DNA of 64,000 nt, from contig OX463781.1 of assembly GCA_949825025.1 (NCBI GenBank), forward strand, positions 32,253,221 to 32,317,220, in the 5' to 3' direction. This DNA is from Siphlonurus alternatus. Its lineage: Eukaryota; Arthropoda; Insecta; Ephemeroptera; Siphlonuridae. The notes under the pieces are model-generated. The model was given only the letters and a program-made list of their open reading frames with translations. It searched no databases and was not told the origin of the DNA. The position numbers and the translations under genes were made by a program. Below, one piece after another: positions 1 through 10,135 of this stretch. The stretch's first letter is position 1. Every line of letters begins with the position of its first letter.

Positions 1-341
1 CTGCCAGACTGGCTCGACTGAGGCTTATTGTTGTGATTTGTCACGGAAGAAGGTTCACGGCCAATTCGACCCCTGTGCGGGGTGTTTAAGATCTGTTTCA
101 CCAGCACATTAATGTCTTGCTCCGCGGTAGCTATTTGCACCTTCAAAAAAGCGATCTTGCTCTCACACTCCGCCTGGAATGCGTCTTGGTAGTTTTTCAG
201 CCGTGCCAGGTCGTCATGCAGCGCCGAGCGTTTCTGGGTGAGCTTATCCAGGGCGCCCCTCTGGCTGCTGGCTGCAGGCACCACGGGCAGCGGGATCCGT
301 GAACCACCAACGCTGCTTGCAGACTTCACACTGCCAGGCAT
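1..341 (-). CDS. N-terminus of an unrecognised coiled-coil protein (partial, runs off window)
   Basis: Reading the minus strand from an ATG at 341-339 gives an uninterrupted frame of 113 codons to the window edge. An in-frame TGA lies two codons upstream of this ATG, so it is the likely start unless an intron intervenes. The protein begins MPGSVKSASSVGGSRIPLP, a basic, Ser/Pro-rich disordered head of about 28 residues. A predicted coiled coil of about 60 residues follows (for example LTQKRSALHDDLARLKNYQ), rich in Leu, Lys, Glu and Gln with heptad spacing. Then comes a polar tail rich in Asn, Gln and Ser. GC content and codon use are far above the flanking AT-rich DNA, as in the window's other real exons. 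The layout resembles cytoskeletal or centrosomal proteins or a kinesin-14 tail, but I do not recognise the family and assign no function. Confidence 0.6.
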   Translation of the reverse strand, partial: MPGSVKSASSVGGSRIPLPVVPAASSQRGALDKLTQKRSALHDDLARLKNYQDAFQAECESKIAFLKVQIATAEQDINVLVKQILNTPHRGRIGREPSSVTNHNNKPQSSQSG

Positions 342-864
342 TGCTCATCTGACATTCTGAAATAATTGTGACATTAATTGTATCACACTTGAGTTTAGTG
401 AAAACAATTAATTTAACACTTTATATTAAGTTTATATTAATTTTCAACTCACAGTGAAAAACATGAAAATTCTTATTTTTAGTATGAAAAATAGAAACTT
501 AAAACAAAAATGTACTTAGCAGCTCAAAATTCAATGCGTCATTCAAATTTTAAACACAGATTTGAAAATTTATTGTTGCAGAACAATGAACATGACGATG
601 GTTAATTTGTATCAACAAAGTGCCCAACAGTGCGAAAGTGAGTGCGAAACCTACTGGATTTGCATGACAATGCAATTGTTGACAAGCAGACAGTTAACAA
701 TTGCTTTTCCATTATATAACACTGTTCATGCTGTGTACCCACATGTATGCTAAAGAGAAAAATCTGAACACGTTATTCTTTTGATACACCCAAAACAATA
801 ATAAATAAATTTCTAATAAATTTTTAACATGAAATAATATATGTAATTTGCCGTATAACTTTAA

Positions 865-921
<57 letters not shown>

Positions 922-940
922 AAATAATAGTAATAACAAT

Positions 941-972
<32 letters not shown>

Positions 973-1129
973 CTTGTTGTGTATGGGTGCTGATATTTTG
1001 ATCAGAGGTTTATTGGAGTTTGCTGTGCAGATCCGTTTTTGTTGTTTTTGCACCAGATTTATGGAGAGTCATCATTGATAAACGGCTTCGCGGGAAAATT
1101 AATTGTACTCGGTTAGTTTTTGTTATTTT
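342..1129. repeat. Non-coding stretch with a (TA)n tract (866-919) and poly-A (946-972)
   Basis: This AT-rich stretch lies upstream of the minus-strand coiled-coil gene. It holds a pure TA dinucleotide tract of about 54 bp, then a 27-bp A run. Open frames across it encode only Tyr-Ile or Lys runs and are microsatellite artefacts. Nothing else is recognisable. Confidence 0.85.
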
Positions 1130-1265
1130 AAGCGCCCGCGAGTGCTGATAGTATGGAACGAACGACTGCCGCCATTTTTCTCCAAACAGATTTAGCGGTC
1201 TGGCCCCGCCGGCTGCAGTAATCTGCGAGATTCGTAGTCTGAGATTCGCGTCGCCGCCGTTCGAG
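1130..1265 (-). promoter_or_regulatory. CpG-rich block with YY1-like motif; candidate promoter or first exon
   Basis: A short GC- and CpG-rich island stands out from AT-rich surroundings. On the minus strand it carries AAAAATGGCGGC (1179-1168), which fits the YY1 motif often found just downstream of transcription starts in animal promoters. From that ATG a 15-codon frame runs to TAA. It lies about 0.8 kb upstream of the minus-strand gene at 1-341 and could be its promoter or 5'UTR exon. There is no TATA box, and orientation is inferred from the motif only. Confidence 0.3.
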
Positions 1266-1793
1266 AAAACAATATTTTACAACCATCTCCAACTTCACTT
1301 CTTAACTCCATAAAACAAAATATTCACATAAAAAGCAGCAAGGCGTACATTTTTTTGTGTCTGCAAATTTGTGTTAAAAAAAAAACTTGAAAGGAAATGA
1401 TACATAACGTAATAAGTTACTGCTATTGTACAATTTAAACAGTTCATCTACGGTCAGTTTGAATAAGTGCACGAGCGAGTCAACCACATATTATTGAAAA
1501 AATATGTACTCACTGTACTGCTTAATGTAGAGGTCCCAAGCCCACATCAGCACCATGCAAATAATGATGATGCTGATTCCGTTTTCCCTCCGACTTCTAG
1601 TACCCAATTTCTACATTCGGTAATATACAAATTCAAATTTTGCGACGAACTCGTCTTTATCTTTTCCCCCCGTCGCGTATCTTTGGCAGATTGGCAGATT
1701 TGCTGTGGCAATATATAGACGCCGTCTTGTCAACGTAAAATATTTTTAAATTATACGTAATATTGTTAAGTTTGTAACTTGTGGCATTTCTTC

Positions 1794-1800
<7 letters not shown>

Positions 1801-1854
<54 letters not shown>
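1801..1854. repeat. (TC)n microsatellite
   Basis: Uninterrupted TC dinucleotide tract of about 27 units. Confidence 0.97.
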
Positions 1855-1859
<5 letters not shown>

Positions 1860-1935
1860 CCTTTGCAATCCTTTTTTTATAATGTTCTATGTGACGTGAT
1901 ACATGTTGTCTGTACTGTACAACGAGATGTTTCAA

Positions 1936-1967
1936 TTATATATATATATATAAAGTATATATATACA

Positions 1968-2022
<55 letters not shown>
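1936..2022. repeat. (TA)n microsatellite, interrupted
   Basis: Two short TA blocks and one long pure block (1969-2022) separated by small interruptions. Confidence 0.95.
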
Positions 2023-2023
<1 letters not shown>

Positions 2024-2165
2024 GTGTATATATTAAACATAATATTAGTAAGTATTAATTGATTATAAAAATATGCATATCTATGTATAGTCTCACACAT
2101 GTCATTGGTAATTTTAGTAATTTTAAACTACGCCTCTATTAAGTAATATAACAACAGGCATTTAA

Positions 2166-2809
2166 AGTAAAGTGCGCGCCAGAAAAAAAAGTTGAGTTAG
2201 TATTTTCTAAAAATATTTCAAGTAGTCCTCCATATCAAACCAAAATTCAAAAAATGCTATCTCAAATAGGTTTGCCAGAAAAAAATTCAAAGTCAGAGTG
2301 AACGCGTCGCTTAACATGGGGCCTTACCTGACAAAAACCCTCGAATATCTCGAAAAAATACACCGTTAGGTGGTATGACAAAAATATAGTGATGTTCTAT
2401 GACCCAAGCTTTAACCAAAAATCGATTAAAAAAAATTCTCTCGAATCCATTTTTCCGTAAAAAAATCAAAAAAATCTACCATGTTAATTCCCATAAGATT
2501 TTTTATTATTTTTTTACGGAAAAATGGATTCGAGCGAAATTTTATTAATCGGTTTTTGGTTAAAGCTTGGGTCATAGAACATCACTATATTTTTTTCATA
2601 CCACCTAACGGTGTATTTTTTCGAGATATTCGAGGGTCTTTGTCAGGTAAGGCCCCATGTTAAGCGACGCGTTCACTCTGACTTTAGAATTTTTTTTTGG
2701 CAAACCTATTTGAGGTAGAATTTTTTGAATTTTGGTTTGATATGGAGGACGACTTGAACTATTTTTAGAAAATACTAACTCAACTTTTTTTTCTGGCGCG
2801 CACTTTACT
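2166..2809. mobile_element. Foldback MITE with TTAA target duplications
   Basis: A 644-bp element that is nearly all inverted repeat: two arms of about 310 bp around a short AT-rich spacer near 2480. The termini AGTAAAGTGCGCGCCAG and the reverse complement at 2793-2809 match exactly, and TTAA lies directly outside each end (2162-2165 and 2810-2813). TTAA duplications are typical of the piggyBac superfamily, but the terminus does not begin with CCY, so assignment is tentative. Its interior is distantly similar to the element at 24168-24942 (shared TTAACATG..GCCTTA and ATCTCAAATAG blocks). No coding capacity. Confidence 0.85.
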
Positions 2810-2813
2810 TTAA

Positions 2814-3456
2814 AGCCACATCGACATGACTGCGCAGTACCGTTTCCTGCACAATTAAATGTGGTTTCCTGCATATACCCTAGCACGTACGCGATGGGTG
2901 CACCAGTTACCAACCGGCCATACTGCCCGGTCCATCAAACAGTTTTTATACATATTTATATTATGTATATTTGTATAATATTATATTATTAATGATATTG
3001 TATATACGTACATACATTATAAATATGTAATATTTACTATAATATTATTGCGAGAATTGCAGAGCGAATAATTGGGCTGAAGATTGCTGAACGGTCTTAA
3101 AGACACTGACTTGTTATCTCGTAGTAGTCCATCCGTTTATTTTGTCTGTTGTGTCCTGTCTCTGATCTAGCTCTCCTGCATCGTCTTTTGTAATAAGATG
3201 CAGCACATCATAATAATAGCTAATTCTATGATGGGCTAGCTGGATATATTCTGGTCAATGAAGACTAAACCCTCCCATTCATTATACATACGGGGTTCCC
3301 CGGACTATATTAGCTAAAAGACATTATTTTGTAAAATTGCCTAAACTTTCATGGATCTGTTTTATTAAAAATCAAACCCTGCTCGTGCTCTTTATCTGAC
3401 TGTGAGTATATATATATTATGCAATTTTAACACGTCATGTTCTCTGTGGATTGCAG
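2814..3456 (+). other. AT-rich stretch, probable intron upstream of the GPCR exon
   Basis: No coding signal is seen. The stretch ends in a plausible 3' splice site: a T-rich tract and TGTGGATTGCAG, with AG at 3455-3456 immediately before the GPCR frame becomes recognisable. Earlier exons of the receptor (TM1 to TM3) were looked for in 1-3400 on the plus strand and not found. Confidence 0.5.
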
Positions 3457-4492
3457 ACTTTACCGGAAGAAGTACCTGGCGCTGATGGTGGGCTGCACGT
3501 GGGTGTCCGGGTTCGGAGCGCTGGTGCCTACGCTGCTGGGCGAGTGGGGCCGCTTTGGCCTGGACACAGAAATTGGGAGCTGCACTATCCTGCCCGACGA
3601 GCACGACCGCTCGCCCAAGGAGTTCCTCTTCATCATCGGCTTCCTCGTGCCGTGCCTCGCAATCGTGGTGTGCTACGCACGCATCTTCTACATCGTGCGC
3701 AAGACAGCAATCAAGTCACGCGCTCGTAACCTCAAGTCCGCGGCCACCTCGGGTAAGGGGGGCCTCAACCAGCCCGCCCCCTCTAACAGCTCGCGGTGTG
3801 GTCTGACGCTCCCTGTCGAAGACTCTGCCATTGGCACTAGCAGTGTGGCGGAGAACGGACACTCGTCCTTGACTCAAGACGTCCGGATAGAAGTGTCGAA
3901 GAGCGAACACGTTAATGGCAACGGCAGCACCACCAAAGCTACGCTCTTGAAAGCTTCGTCTCCTATGCGTCTGCAGTTGCCTGGCAAGCTGCTGGAACGA
4001 CCGGATGATGAACGCTCCACGTCGGGGGTGGAGACGGGGGTGATGGACGGCAGCCCCGAGCGTAGTGCCACCCCCTCGTTCTCCACGCCACCTTCTCCCT
4101 CAGCAGTGACCACCAATTCGGCGCTGTCCCACATTGCGTCAGTGTTCCGCAAGACGCCCCACCGACGCCGACGTGCCAGCACCCCCGCGGTGCTCCAACC
4201 CGGTAAAATGACGGCCAAGGACAAGAAGTTGCTCAAGATGATCCTGGTGATCTTTGTGTGCTTCCTGGTGTGCTACCTGCCGATCACAATCACCAAAACT
4301 TTCAAGGATATAGAGCTGCGCAACCTCAACATCCTCAGCTACATCCTCATCTACCTCACCACGTGTACCAACCCCATCATCTACGTGGTCATGAGCTCCG
4401 AGTACCGCCAGGCCTACAAAAACTTGCTAATGTGTCGCCGAGAGCTTCTTCCCGCGGGGGGGCCTAGTCGTAGCGTGTCCCAGCGTGCATGA
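3457..4492 (+). CDS. moody: GPCR, moody/Tre1-like: last coding exon (TM4 to C-terminus)
   Basis: This exon encodes the last 344 residues of a class A (rhodopsin-like) seven-helix receptor of the plasma membrane. It starts in intracellular loop 2 (LYRKKY). In order it gives TM4 (YLALMVGCTWVSGFGALVP), extracellular loop 2 with GSCTILPDE, TM5 (FLFIIGFLVPCLAIVVCYA), a very long Ser/Thr/Pro-rich third intracellular loop of about 165 residues, TM6 (MILVIFVCFLVCYLP) and TM7 with the NPxxY motif as NPIIY. A short Arg-rich tail ends at TGA 4490-4492. The SCTILPDE loop and TM6 CYLPIT pattern resemble moody and Tre1, which act in insect glial barrier formation and in germ-cell migration and neuroblast polarity. 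I favour moody over Tre1 only weakly. An ATG at 3437 in the same frame lies before the splice acceptor and is not the start; the true start is in upstream exons not seen here. Confidence 0.85.
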
Positions 4493-5529
4493 CAGCGGAG
4501 CCGGCGGCGTCAACAGCCACGAGGCGCCGGGCCCTCGACGTCGGCCGCGAGCCGTTCGAAGAACGTCGACGAGGGCTGAGGAGCACCACTTTGGTGCCAT
4601 TTGGAGACACAAATGGTGTCAATGTGGTGGACAGGAGGTGCATAAACACTTGGACTGAGTGCACAATTTGTGATGAATCTGTGATGGTATTTAAGAAAAA
4701 AACATTTGCCTGAAAATGTTGATTCTAGAGTTATTTGAATATAAGGTATAGAAGTAGGTGTGAGTAGAAACTTCGTAGTGTTCGTTAATTTATTGCATTG
4801 TGGTTATAATTTAACACTTATAAATGTAATGGTGATGAATCTTGACCTGCTCCTGGGCGGCTAGAGCCCCTCGATAATATTATTATAATTTATAATATAA
4901 TAATATTATTTTATAATACATGCATATATATGTATATTATATATATATCATTATATTATATTATTATATTTATAAAAGCTCCCTGGTTTGTATCCCGATA
5001 TTTGCGAGTTGATGTAGTGGCCGTTTGAGGGCTCTGGCATGGAAGCGATGGGTGCGGGGGTGACTCACCAGCATACAGCACCAGAGTGTTTATTTATTGT
5101 CGCCCCGGTCTTCATTTATTTATTTACGGAGCAAACGCTGATAATTTGCTAAATGAAAGCTCACCGTCATTTAAGCGAATTTAAGTTGGCGCTCTAACCG
5201 AATGCTATGTATAGCAAACAAATGGCGCCAACCTCATGCTTCTTGTTGCCAAATGTTTACCTGTAACCCCACTGTTCATGTGAAACAAACATTCGTGGTC
5301 TCTCCTGATCTCTGTGGTGCGTCCCAGCAACATCAGAACCGTACAAATCTGCCGAGCAAGACCACCTGCGTCATATTATATTACATTGCTGGCCTCACAC
5401 ACTACCAACTTGTAAGATCCAACGTCAACTTGACATTTATTATCTGACCAATGAGCTGCAATAAAAGGTACGAGTAAAATAACAAACTGATGTTTTTTTC
5501 TCGTCCGTCCGTCCTGGCGTTGCAAGGTG
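4493..5529 (+). other. Probable 3'UTR of the GPCR and downstream spacer
   Basis: No convincing coding frame. GC content falls steadily after the stop, and a TA/AT-rich block lies at 4875-4975. The first well-placed AATAAA is at 5460-5465, which would give a 3'UTR of nearly 1 kb; this is an inference only. Confidence 0.35.
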
Positions 5530-5533
5530 TTAA

Positions 5534-6163
5534 GGGCATTGGGCACCGGTAGTTGACAACACTGACGTATCTTCACCATGTTAATTTTTGATCCTTGCTC
5601 CTCGGAGTAATTTTTATGCTAGAGCTAAGCTGATTGCTGTAGTATCAAGCAAGGTTGGCTTTATACAGGTTAAGCCACCGATTGGACCATTGTTAAAGGG
5701 CTTAGCCAATCACGTTCAAGTATTTTTGGCCACATCGTGCCGCGAAATTTTGAATGCGCCCATCATGCAATGCTATTTTTGAAATTTCGCGGTGCAATGG
5801 GGCCTGAAAATTTACCAAAATTGACGAACGAAATGCGTGCGTGTCTTAACCTGTATAAAGGAACGTTGGTATCAAGATAATTAGTAGCCCAAGTGCACAT
5901 TTTGGCTAAATAAAGCCTGATTTAAAGAAAAGTATTTTTTTTATTTTAGAAAAATGCATGTAAATTTAAAAAATTACTAAAAAATACCTTTCTTTAAATC
6001 AGGCTTTATTTAGCCAAATTGTGCACTTAGGCTACTAATTATCATGATACTACAGCAATCAGCTTAGCTCTAGCATAAAAATTACTCCGAGGAGCAATGA
6101 TAAAAAATTAACATGGTGAAGATACGTCAGTGTTGCCAACTACCGGTGCTACACCCAATGCCC
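5534..6163. mobile_element. TTAA-flanked foldback MITE (GGGCATTGGG termini) with a nested hAT MITE
   Basis: Arms at 5534-5649 and about 6040-6163 are inverted copies sharing GGGCATTGGG, CGGTAGTTG and CACTGACGTATCTTCACC. TTAA sits just outside each end (5530-5533, 6164-6167), and termini starting GGG are compatible with a piggyBac-type MITE. An inner inverted pair (GTGCAC..GGCTAAATAAAGCC near 5895 and 6000) belongs to the same foldback. The left arm is interrupted at 5650-5868 by a younger hAT-like insertion. No protein is encoded. Confidence 0.85.
5650..5868. mobile_element. hAT-like MITE nested in the TTAA foldback element, 8-bp TSD
   Basis: A 219-bp insertion with imperfect terminal inverted repeats: left CAAGGTTGGCTTTATACAGG, right reverse complement CAACGTTCCTTTATACAGG, both running into TTAAG. 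The 8-bp sequence GTATCAAG is repeated exactly on each side (5642-5649 and 5869-5876), as hAT transposases produce. The undisturbed arm near 6040 shows the sequence without the insertion, so the order of events is clear. Confidence 0.85.
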
Positions 6164-6167
6164 TTAA

Positions 6168-7993
6168 GTTTCAGCAAACAAAATATCAAGCTAAGTTTCA
6201 GTTAGTTCATATTTTTTACTGTATTTTTATAATAATTATCTATTATTATACGCATTTTATTTATTCTTATATAGAATTATACCAAAGAGGGTTAATTTAA
6301 CCCGCAAAACCTTTTTTCAAGAGGGAAACAAATATGAATCACTTATAAACAAAAAATCTGAGAACAATTTTAGTTATATTAGTAAAAAAATTTCATATAC
6401 AACACATCCATGCAGTAACAATTAGTAAATGTAATTATATAAAGCCGCGAGATGAAATATCCTTCTCGTTGTATTATATCGTAAACCGAAAATCCCTCGG
6501 CTATATAGGGTTAGCGTTGTCTGAGAATAAATTAAATTAATGGTCATGTGTATTAATATGTCTGGATGTTTTACAGCCTTGTGGCCCGCACGGACAAATT
6601 ATTGAAGTCCCGGTCTGTTTATAACCGTTAAATTTGTAAATAATTATTTATTTTTTGTAACAATTTACAGCATCCAATATTTATACATTATAATCACTGA
6701 CGCATGTCAAACAGACGGCATTAAAAGCAAACCTGTCATCATGTCGGTCAAATCGCGCCGGTAGGAATTGACAGCAGGAGCGCAATGTTTGGACTGCTCG
6801 CATGATTAAACCACATTGGCTGAAATTCATTATATTTTTATAGGGAGCGGGGGGAGGTTGAGAATTGACTTAATTGGTTATTACACTAAGCTGGCTCTCG
6901 TTTTACAGCAAAATACCAACCCAAATTAAATAACCAATTAATGTAGTGCCATATACCATTTAGTTAACTGAGGTATTTAAAGTATATATATACTCTGTCT
7001 TGTTTGGGAGCTTGATGACGACCCGAGTTATCTGCAATTTAAGATGACCTTTACGGTGACTCGGTTTAAGAAGCGTCATGTCGACTTGGATTGCAGCCAG
7101 TACACCAGGGGATCACGGGAGACTTGCTCAGATTCGTGTCACGACTTTTTTAATAATTGTTTACGTAAGATATGACTGTTAATATTTTAGAATGTAGTAG
7201 CAATTGCTATTTATATGTACATTTTGTGATCCTAGAATAACAAAATAGATTCCCAAAACAAAGAATTACTGTATAATTATTGTAGAATGTACACCTTAGG
7301 ACACCACGAACGTTTATTTTGCCTGACTTGCTGACGTTGAAGCTTCACTATACTCCAGTTAATATATACCAAAATACGCCCCTCAAAACGTGTGTTCGTT
7401 TGGACTCTCCCAAAGTGTACATTCATTATGAAAAAGACTATATTTTACTAGAAATATAATTGATATATGTATTATATATTAAATGTTGGTGTTCATGTTT
7501 GCATCGAAAATTCTATTTTGCCCTGTTGCTTTATGTGTTTCAACTATTTATCGATTAGAATATGTAATCTATATGTTATAAAATGTTACCAGGAAGGGAG
7601 GTTTAATTTGTTGAATCGGAAGTGATTAAATTTGACATCGAGTGCTTAAGATGACCTAGGACTGACCTCAGCTTGCCAACTTTCACGCGCAACTTCTGAA
7701 GGGGCTGAGATCCGTCCTGTTTGTAACGGGGAAACTTTTACTTATGTTTCTTAACAAGAAAAGTTATCTCAAACTATTTTTTAGGTCTTTAAGATTCCAG
7801 CTTTAAAAATTATTGAAGAACTAGTCGTGTGATGGCAAAGGCGTGTGGTGATGACAAAGAGGTATTATTTTTTAGTTTTAATATTTTATTTTAAATTGTT
7901 CCACGCCTCACAAAGATCTGAAAAAAATAAATGTATAACAACATCTTTGAATAATGCACTTCAGATAAATGCAATGTAAGTTATTCACACATA
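6168..7993. other. AT-rich intergenic DNA, nothing recognised
   Basis: No open frame with protein-like composition on either strand. A small imperfect inverted repeat (TTAATTGGTTATT at about 6870 and AATAACCAATTAA at about 6930) is the only structure I see; it could be a decayed short MITE. Confidence 0.5.
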
Positions 7994-7997
7994 TTAA

Positions 7998-10131
7998 CCC
8001 ATTAGAGCCTGAATTAATTTTTTGTTTCAAATTTAATTTTTTTTGCTATAATTTGAAAGTATTAGGTCTCTAAGTGAGAAAAATCGAAATTTTAATTTTT
8101 TTAAATTTTAATTGTAGTTTTAATTGACAATTAAAGAGTGATGCTAAATTGCATCGCTAGGCTCTAATGTAGTCAATTTATGCTTTTTTGCTGTTTTGAG
8201 GTTACGACCTCTTACAGTCCAAAAAAGTTTTTTGGGGGGTCTCTAATGGGTAGGCCCTTCTGTTTTGTGGCAAAACAAAAATTCAGAGGGTCCCAAGTGG
8301 GCCCTAAAGGCAAAGAGCACACTTTGACATCACTTATAGAAACAAAATAAAGTGTCAAAAAAGGTAATGGCCATTCAAATTTGTTATCTGTGTGTAGAAT
8401 ATAATTTTTTATGTTACCTGGAAGCATATGGAGGGACTTCAACGGGTCCCAGCAAGGGGTCCCAAGGGTCCCAGAGTAGTTTTTTGCTCCCTATTCTTTT
8501 TTTAATTGTAATTGAATACCATATAGAAAGTGTTATTTGAACTTATGGCATTGCAAGTCCCAAGATACGAGATGCAAGTTACATGTTGGGGACCATCATG
8601 CAGGGCCTCAAACGAGACCCAGGGGCCCATAATACTCTTGCTCCTATATTTTAGTTTGGCATTTTATATATTTTCTAATGCGGTCCTCAGTGTCTTTATT
8701 CCAGTAAAGTGTAACCCGTACCCTCAAGCTAGCGATAATTTTGTAAATATACAGTTAGCTTGAAAATACGGGTAACCCTTTAGTAGCGCAAAGGCAATGA
8801 GCATTACATTATAAAATATGTAAGATGCCAAAATACAATATAAGAGCGAGCGTATTATGGGTCCCTGGGTCCCATGTGAGGCCGTGCATAGACCCCGCCA
8901 TCATGTTCATATCTTTTGCAATGCTAACTCAAACAGTACACTCGATCGAGTGTATTGTTTGAGCTAGCTAGTATTGGCAAGGTATATCCCAACATGATGG
9001 CGGGGTCTATGCACGACGTCACATGGGACCCAGGGACATATAATACGCTTGCTCTTATATTGTATTTTGGCATCTTACATATTTTATAATGTAATGCTCA
9101 TTGCCTTTGCGCTACTAAAGGGTTACCCGTATTTTCAAGTTAACTGTATATTTACAAAATTATCGCTAGCTTGAGGGTACGGGTTACACTTTACTGGAAT
9201 AAAGACACTGAGGACCGCATTAGAAAATATATAAAATGCCAAACTAAAATATAGGAGCAAGAGTATTATGGGCCCCTGGGTCTCGTTTGAGGCCCTGCAT
9301 GATGGTCCCCAACATGTAACTTGCATCTCGTATCTTGGGACTTGCAATGCCATAAGTTCAAATAACACTTTCTATATGGTATTCAATTACAATTAAAAAA
9401 AGAATAGGGAGCAAAAAACTACTCTGGGACCCTTGGGACCCCTTGCTGGGACCCGTTGAAGTCCCTTCATATGCTTCCAGGTAACATAAAAAATTATATT
9501 CAACACACAGATAAATTTGAATAGCCATTACCTTTTTTGACAGTTTATTTTGTTTCTATAAGTGATGTCAAAGTGGGCCCTTTGCCTTTAGGGCCCACTT
9601 GGGACCCTCTGAATTTTTGTTTTGCCACAAAACAGAAGGGCCTACCCATTAGAGACCCCCCAAAAAACTTTTTTGGACTGTAAGAGGTCGTAACCTCAAA
9701 ACAGCAAAAAAGCATAAATTGACTACATTAGAGCCTAGCGATGCAATTTAGCATCACCTTTACTTGACACGGAATATCACCCAAAATATTTATGTCAACC
9801 AACATTTTGATTTTTTACTTCAAAGTGTAGTATGTAGGGAGCATTTTCATATAAGAATGAGAATTTTACTACAATTTTTAAAAAAGTTATTAAAATATTT
9901 GCAAAATAACTTTGAGCAGAAGGCGAACAAAATTTGTACCCCAACTTTGATTTAGCGTCTGATGGGCAATTTTTTAAAAAAAATCAAAGTTGATATATTA
10001 GCACATCTATAGTGTCAATGCAAATAGTTATTGACTATTTTTAGCAATATAGCATCGTAACTTTATTTTTAAATAATTTTTTGCCAGGGAGTGTTTTGCG
10101 ATGCTAAAATGCATCGCTAGGCTTTAATGGG
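7998..10131. mobile_element. Composite piggyBac-like MITE (CCCATTAGAGCC termini) containing a 1.6-kb palindrome
   Basis: The left end is TTAA (7994-7997) followed by CCCATTAGAGCCT. The right end is CGATGC..GCATCGCTAGGC TTTAATGGG ending at 10131, the reverse complement of the same terminus; the right flank reads TTTG rather than TTAA. Internal copies of these termini, with the subterminal hairpin GATGCTAAATTGCATC, occur at 8133-8170 in right-end orientation and at 9728-9757 in left-end orientation. The block is therefore two MITE copies joined by the palindrome, or one element expanded by it. A TTAA target with CCC termini is the piggyBac signature. Confidence 0.7.
8133..9757. repeat. Spacer-free nested palindrome, arms of about 812 bp
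   Basis: Sequence 8133-8945 is matched in inverse orientation by 8946-9757. The axis lies in CTCGATCGAG at 8941-8950, with no spacer. The arms differ only by scattered substitutions and tiny indels; the same 77-codon frame occurs on the plus strand at 8530-8763 and the minus strand at 9135-9368 with one residue changed. Each arm is also an older, more diverged inverted repeat centred near 8740, whose halves share the GGGTCCC-rich block and the TATTTT..GGCAT block. There are thus four related modules of about 200 bp in alternating orientation. No gene is supported. Confidence 0.9.
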
Positions 10132-10135
10132 TTTG

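Noticed and set aside
712..1078. Open frames on both strands through the (TA)n and poly-A tract
   Set aside because: They encode Tyr-Ile and Lys/Phe runs only; microsatellite artefacts.
8530..9368. Two identical-looking 77-codon frames on opposite strands
   Set aside because: They are mirror images created by the palindrome, with no splice context or known domain; evidence for the repeat, not for a gene.
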